35,489 nt of DNA from Candidatus Aminicenantota bacterium. Its GTDB lineage: Bacteria > Acidobacteriota > Aminicenantia > Aminicenantales > Aminicenantaceae. Under the pieces are notes generated by a model, which worked only from the letters and a program-made list of their open reading frames with translations, was not told the origin of the DNA and did no database searches. How positions within the stretch are numbered: the stretch's first letter is position 1; each line of letters starts with the position of its first letter. Position numbers and translations under genes: made by a program. Positions 32,070 through 35,489 of this stretch are shown here, one piece after another. The stretch covers positions 1 to 35,489 of the forward strand of contig JAFGMO010000036.1 in NCBI GenBank assembly GCA_016927475.1, read 5' to 3'.

Positions 32070-32167
32070 CTATTCTTCTTCCGCCGGCCGGCGGAAAACA
32101 TGGTCGCCCAAGGTCTCGCCAAGAAAGAAAAAGAACAGGAAAAAGTAAGATCCCAAAAAGAGCAGGA
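32070..32167 (+). repeat. 98-bp direct repeat, right copy (RDD side)
   Basis: Right partner of 17709-17806. On the minus strand it is the last part of the RDD gene, from its stop codon inward. On the plus strand it keeps, without any start, the frame of the LptB tail (YSSSAGRRKTWSPKVSPRKK and so on) and a stop (TAA at 32146-32148) at the same place as in lptB. The repeat starts exactly at the RDD stop codon. Confidence 0.88.
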
Positions 32168-33569
32168 ACACCAGGCCTATAAAGAGGGCGTTTGTGGAAA
32201 TGAAGTGTATTATGGAGACGTCCAGGATCTGAGACGCCACCAAAAAACATAAAAAGGAAAATAAAGCGACAAAAAGCAAGTCAAAAAATCGGGCCCCCAA
32301 AGCAGCGAAAAATGAGGGATGGGCGCGTATCTCCTTTTCTTCTATTTTCGGAGGCTCAGGCTCCGGCCGTCTCTCGGGAAAGAAAAGAGGGGCTTCTACG
32401 GCCGGCGGCTTTTCTTCTTCCCTCTCAAAAAGGCTGGGTTCCTCGGGTTTCTTTCTCTGTGAAAGAATGCTTTCCACCTCCTGCCGGAAAGCCTTTTTGA
32501 GGTCGATTGGGCTTTTTGTCGGCTCTTCGGGAACATCTTTTATTCCAGAATCTTCATGGGTTGAAGGCTTTTCTTCCTCGAAATATTTTTTGTCCCATGA
32601 TCTGGAAGAGGATGGAGCCTCTTCGGGAGCTTCTTCCTCAGCCGGAGGAATAGATTCAGATGGCTCATCAGGAGGCGGCGGTGGTTCTTCCGGTTCAATG
32701 GAAATCTCCTCTTCATCCGAAGGAACCTCGTCTTCAACCACCTCTTCCTCAACCAGGGGAATCTCGAACTTCTCCTTTCCCTCTTCCTCGTACCTTTCCG
32801 GAATTTCCTTCTCTTCCGGTTTTTGTGCGGAAAAATCCTCTTCCTTTAAAGTTTTTTCCTTTTCTCTCTCACCGAAGTCCACATCTGAGGGAGGAGCGGG
32901 AATCGGAGTCGGCATTTCATCCTTGGGAACCTGTTCTTCACTCATCTCGGGTTCCGGTTCTTTTTCCTCTTCTTCTTCAAGATCGAGGGGAGGGATTTCA
33001 CCCGGCGGAGGGGTTGGGCTGGAATCCTCCTCAATCATTTTTGCCCACGCGGGCATATCCTCATCTTTGTCCTTGGTATCCCCGGTTTTAAGCCCCCTGT
33101 CTTTGCGGATCGACCGGATAAATTGTTCTATATCCTCTTTTTCCTTTTCTTCGTAATCCTCACGGCCTCCCGAAGGAGGGGATTTTGCGGGCCCTTCCTT
33201 GGGAGAAGGTGTCGTTTTCATCCTTTCCCGCATCATTTTGTCGACGAGCTTCTCCTTAGCCGTATCGACTTCGGGGATCTTCTCGGGAAGCTCTTCAGAT
33301 TCCTCTTTTATCTCTTCGGAAGGAGAAAGAGGTTCTTCTTCGGCTTCTTCTCCCCCTTCTTCTTCGCTTTCTTCTTCGCTTTCAGAGGATGCGGCCGCCG
33401 GCTCTTTCTCGTCTTTTTTTTCTTCGCCCTCATGCGTCAGCTTTTCGCCGGGGATCGGTTCTTCGATTTTTTCGTCTTCGGGAAAAAGCAGGCGTGTCCC
33501 GCAGTTTGAACAGTATTCCGTGCCCTCATCAATGATGGCTTTGCAATAAGGACACCTTTTGATGGCCAT
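32070..33569 (-). CDS. Zinc-ribbon protein with acidic linker and RDD-like membrane domain
   Basis: A 499-residue protein in three parts. First, an N-terminal zinc ribbon with Cys6, Cys9, Cys20 and Cys23 (CPYCKA and CSNCG). Second, a long low-complexity middle (about 30-380) of Glu, Pro, Lys and Ser, probably disordered. Third, a C-terminal membrane part (HPSFFAALGARFFDLLFVAL, then two hydrophobic segments) that resembles an RDD domain but ends early at GETLGDHVFRRPAEEE. The full RDD family normally continues past such a Gly-rich turn. The ATG at 33569 was chosen because the zinc ribbon starts there; no good ribosome-binding site is visible. Function unknown. The 194 bases upstream (33570-33763) hold no gene. 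Confidence 0.75.
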   Translation of the reverse strand: MAIKRCPYCKAIIDEGTEYCSNCGTRLLFPEDEKIEEPIPGEKLTHEGEEKKDEKEPAAASSESEEESEEEGGEEAEEEPLSPSEEIKEESEELPEKIPEVDTAKEKLVDKMMRERMKTTPSPKEGPAKSPPSGGREDYEEKEKEDIEQFIRSIRKDRGLKTGDTKDKDEDMPAWAKMIEEDSSPTPPPGEIPPLDLEEEEEKEPEPEMSEEQVPKDEMPTPIPAPPSDVDFGEREKEKTLKEEDFSAQKPEEKEIPERYEEEGKEKFEIPLVEEEVVEDEVPSDEEEISIEPEEPPPPPDEPSESIPPAEEEAPEEAPSSSRSWDKKYFEEEKPSTHEDSGIKDVPEEPTKSPIDLKKAFRQEVESILSQRKKPEEPSLFEREEEKPPAVEAPLFFPERRPEPEPPKIEEKEIRAHPSFFAALGARFFDLLFVALFSFLCFLVASQILDVSIIHFISTNALFIGLVFLLFLGSYFFLFFFFLGETLGDHVFRRPAEEE

Positions 33570-33763
33570 TAACTTATACATACAACGGGAAGTGTATGTT
33601 GTCAATTTAAAATTACACATTTGAATTTGTGATGCTTATTACGGCGGGGGATGTGGTGGCGCTTTAGCACCGCGGAAGTGATATTTCCTTGATTTGTTTT
33701 TAATAAAATTTTTCGTATTTTCAATCAGGAGGAGTATGTAATGGATATCTTTGAATGCTTTCT

Positions 33764-34666
33764 TTATAAGGAGATTTCCGCAAAGATCGCGTTATGGTCA
33801 GAGACGAACCTTCCGTCCCATTTATCTGATATGGTGCCGTAGCGGAGGACGCCATTAGCCCCCCTAACAAATATGAAGTCGATGCGGCGGGCCGGAAGGA
33901 CCGTGTCTTGAAACCCATTGAACGTCTGAGTTGTGCCGTAGGGCTTGATTGCGGTGATGTTATAAGCATCGGATAGGTTGGAGGTCCGGTTATCGGCCCG
34001 GTTATCGATCAAGGCCAAAATCTTATAGGGCTTATCCTTCTCGGTGCAGTTGAAATCTCCGGTCAGGAAGATGGGTTGACCTCCGGCCGTTTCGTCGATC
34101 TTCTTGAGTAAAAGCTCGGCGCTTTTGACCCGGGCTATCTCACCCATATGGTCAAAATGGGTGTTGAAAAAGAAAAAAGTTTTGTTTGTCCAAGTGTCTT
34201 CGATTTTTCCCCAGGTAACGATCCTCGGGCAGGCGGCATCCCATGCTTTTCCCGGTTTTTCGGGAGTATCGGACAGCCAAAACGTGGATTGATGGAGGAT
34301 GGTGAAGCGGTCTTTTAGATAAAAAACGGGAGAATATTCTCCTGCTTCCCGGCCGTCTTCCCTTCCCACGCCGAACCAGCCGTATTCCGGAAGGAGCGCC
34401 TCCAGGTCTTTCACCTGGTGATGAAGAGCTTCCTGCAGCCCGGCTATGTCTGCCTTGTGGAAACGAATCGTCCCGGCAACCATATCTTTCCGGTTTCGCC
34501 ATCTGTTATCTTTGTCACCCGGATTGTCATACCGGATGTTGAAAGACATAACGTTTATCGTACTTTCGGAAGTGTTTGCGCCGGCCTCCGTTTTAAAGAT
34601 GCCCGGAGCAAAGATCACAAGAATAAAGAAAGCCGCGAACATTCCCCATGCCGTATTTTTTTTCAT
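33764..34666 (-). CDS. Exported endonuclease/exonuclease/phosphatase family protein
   Basis: A 300-residue protein with an N-terminal signal peptide (MKKNTAWGMFAAFFILVIFA) and an EEP-fold domain. Motifs in order: MSFNIRYDNPGDKDNRW, GLQEAL (metal-binding Glu), NTHFDHMGEIAR, LTGDFN, RIDFIFVR and SDHNAIFAEI. Members without nuclease neighbours often act on phospholipids, sugar phosphates or extracellular DNA; the substrate here is not readable. GGAGGAG precedes the ATG. The 182 bases between it and the GYD gene hold no gene. Confidence 0.9.
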   Translation of the reverse strand: MKKNTAWGMFAAFFILVIFAPGIFKTEAGANTSESTINVMSFNIRYDNPGDKDNRWRNRKDMVAGTIRFHKADIAGLQEALHHQVKDLEALLPEYGWFGVGREDGREAGEYSPVFYLKDRFTILHQSTFWLSDTPEKPGKAWDAACPRIVTWGKIEDTWTNKTFFFFNTHFDHMGEIARVKSAELLLKKIDETAGGQPIFLTGDFNCTEKDKPYKILALIDNRADNRTSNLSDAYNITAIKPYGTTQTFNGFQDTVLPARRIDFIFVRGANGVLRYGTISDKWDGRFVSDHNAIFAEISL

Positions 34667-34848
34667 CTTTCACTCCTCCGTTTAAAGAAAAATGTATATC
34701 CCAAGAAACACAGAGGATCAAACGAAATGTGGTTTTTCTTAAACTCCGAAAAAGGGCCCTGAAAAAGAACAATTAAGGCTTGAAACAACCATGAGAATGA
34801 TAGCAACTATAATTATATCAATATGATACTGCGGTGCGACCCCTTATT

Positions 34849-35154
34849 CTAACTGAAATTATTCTGGTATATATCGATTGAGTCTTTCATCTGCGGCATA
34901 GAATAAGCCTTGAGGGTTGTCGTCGTAAAATATTCTGACTTCCCCATAGCCATAACCGCACCGAGGGCGTCAATGTCATTCTTCGATTCAATAATCGCCA
35001 CATAATCAATTTCTCCCATGACTTTGTAGAATCCTTTTAATACCACGTTTTTTTTCTTCATTTTTTCACTCAAGGACTCCACAAACCCGGGAATTTTATG
35101 GATCTCATCCAATCCTTTTTCTGTCATTCCCATGAGAATAACGTACGTTTCCAT
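34849..35154 (-). CDS. GYD domain-containing protein
   Basis: A 101-residue single-domain protein matching the GYD family (ferredoxin-like alpha/beta fold): TYVILMGMTEKGLDEI, then LKGFYKVMGEIDYVAIIES, and a C-terminal EYFTTTTLKAYSMPQM. The family's Gly-x-Tyr-Asp becomes Gly-Glu-Ile-Asp-Tyr here. The role is unknown. The ATG at 35154 has AGGAGG five bases upstream; an earlier in-frame ATG at 35184 has none. The region 35155-35374 holds no gene. Confidence 0.8.
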   Translation of the reverse strand: METYVILMGMTEKGLDEIHKIPGFVESLSEKMKKKNVVLKGFYKVMGEIDYVAIIESKNDIDALGAVMAMGKSEYFTTTTLKAYSMPQMKDSIDIYQNNFS

Positions 35155-35374
35155 TTTTCCTCCTCTCTTCGTTTCAAAATTCAAATCCGTAGCTCTATGA
35201 TAAAGTCCGTAATAACCTTATCGTTTGGGACATATTGAAAAAACATTGATTTCATCATCATATGGAATAAACTCAATGATTATCATTCTTCATGGTCATT
35301 TGGAATTGTCAAGGTCGAGAGGCCGGGTCGGGCATATTTTCAGGGGCGTTATCGAAGGACGCAGCCCGGGTTTA

Positions 35375-35403
35375 TTGACATAGGCATGGAAATGGACTAA
35401 AAA
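35375..35403 (+). promoter_or_regulatory. Promoter of tRNA-Val
   Basis: TTGACA (35375-35380) and TAAAAA (35398-35403) are 17 bases apart. Transcription would start a few bases before the tRNA. Confidence 0.6.
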
Positions 35404-35414
35404 TAGAAAAGGCT

Positions 35415-35489
35415 GGGCGATTAACTCAGCGGAAGAGTGCTACCTTCACACGGTAGAAGTCACAGGTTCAAATCCTGTATCGCCCACCA
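35415..35489 (+). tRNA. tRNA-Val (anticodon CAC)
   Basis: 75 bases that fold as a tRNA. The acceptor stem GGGCGAT pairs with ATCGCCC, the anticodon stem CTACC pairs with GGTAG around a TTCACAC loop (anticodon CAC, reading GTG), and the T arm has GGTTCAAATCC. The 3' CCA is encoded and is the last base triplet of the window. Confidence 0.95.

Noticed and set aside
17709..32167. Composite transposon bounded by insertion sequences
   Set aside because: No transposase, resolvase or integrase frame and no terminal inverted repeats were seen; the repeats are gene ends.
32467..33156. Serine-rich plus-strand frame
   Set aside because: It is the antisense of the Glu-rich linker of the zinc-ribbon/RDD gene; low complexity keeps the other strand open.
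1..35489. CRISPR array
   Set aside because: No regularly spaced short repeats were seen; the repeats found are the DGR repeats, the 50-bp and 98-bp pairs and a dispersed 17-base motif.

Overview
The window looks like a piece of a Gram-negative anaerobe or facultative anaerobe. It encodes an LptB lipopolysaccharide-export ATPase, a small outer-membrane beta-barrel protein, lipoproteins with a Cys lipobox and secreted six-bladed beta-propellers. Together with a citramalate synthase and short-type LeuC/LeuD, this repertoire reminds me of the Aminicenantes/Acidobacteriota neighbourhood. That placement is an inference from gene content only.

Layout: (1) 1-4.4 kb holds a gene fragment running off the left edge, a P1-type peptidase overlapping an Asp/Glu racemase, a propeller lipoprotein and a creatininase-family amidohydrolase. 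(2) 4.4-11.24 kb, all on the minus strand, is a complete diversity-generating retroelement (DGR). In transcription order it contains a KAP NTPase with a C-terminal FGE/C-type-lectin-like domain, a DUF4062-NACHT NTPase with the same kind of C-terminal domain, avd, the reverse transcriptase, and a 102-bp template repeat (TR). Both NTPases end in a 102-bp variable repeat (VR). Every mismatch to the TR (19 in one VR, 18 in the other) is at a template adenine, which is the signature of DGR mutagenic retrohoming. (3) 11.3-13.7 kb: lipoprotein amidohydrolase and outer-membrane protein. (4) 13.8-15.8 kb: rpsU, lipA and a metallophosphoesterase behind a clear sigma-70-type promoter. (5) 16.05-17.8 kb: a DUF1848 protein, divergent from lptB. 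(6) 17.8-32.07 kb is a segment flanked by 98-bp direct repeats. It carries an AT-rich propeller, a DUF4143 ATPase and the branched-chain amino acid operon ilvB-ilvN-ilvC-ilvD-cimA-leuA-leuC-leuD-leuB, preceded by a palindromic operator candidate, a promoter and a leader peptide rich in Ile/Val/Leu. (7) 32.07-35.5 kb: zinc-ribbon/RDD membrane protein, an endonuclease/exonuclease/phosphatase protein, a GYD-domain protein and tRNA-Val(CAC).

The most exciting system is the DGR. One template and one reverse transcriptase appear to diversify the recognition tips of two different NTPases of the conflict/immune-sensor type. DGR-diversified NTPase conflict proteins are already known in outline. The less ordinary points are the pairing of a NACHT and a KAP protein under a single template, a template that overlaps the stop codon of the RT gene, and an identical 50-bp element behind both VRs but not behind the TR.

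The second notable point is the pair of 98-bp repeats. Each copy contains the overlapping 3' ends of both lptB and the convergent RDD gene, with both reading frames and both stop codons kept. The 14.4-kb segment carrying the amino acid operon therefore looks like an insertion at an original lptB/RDD junction.
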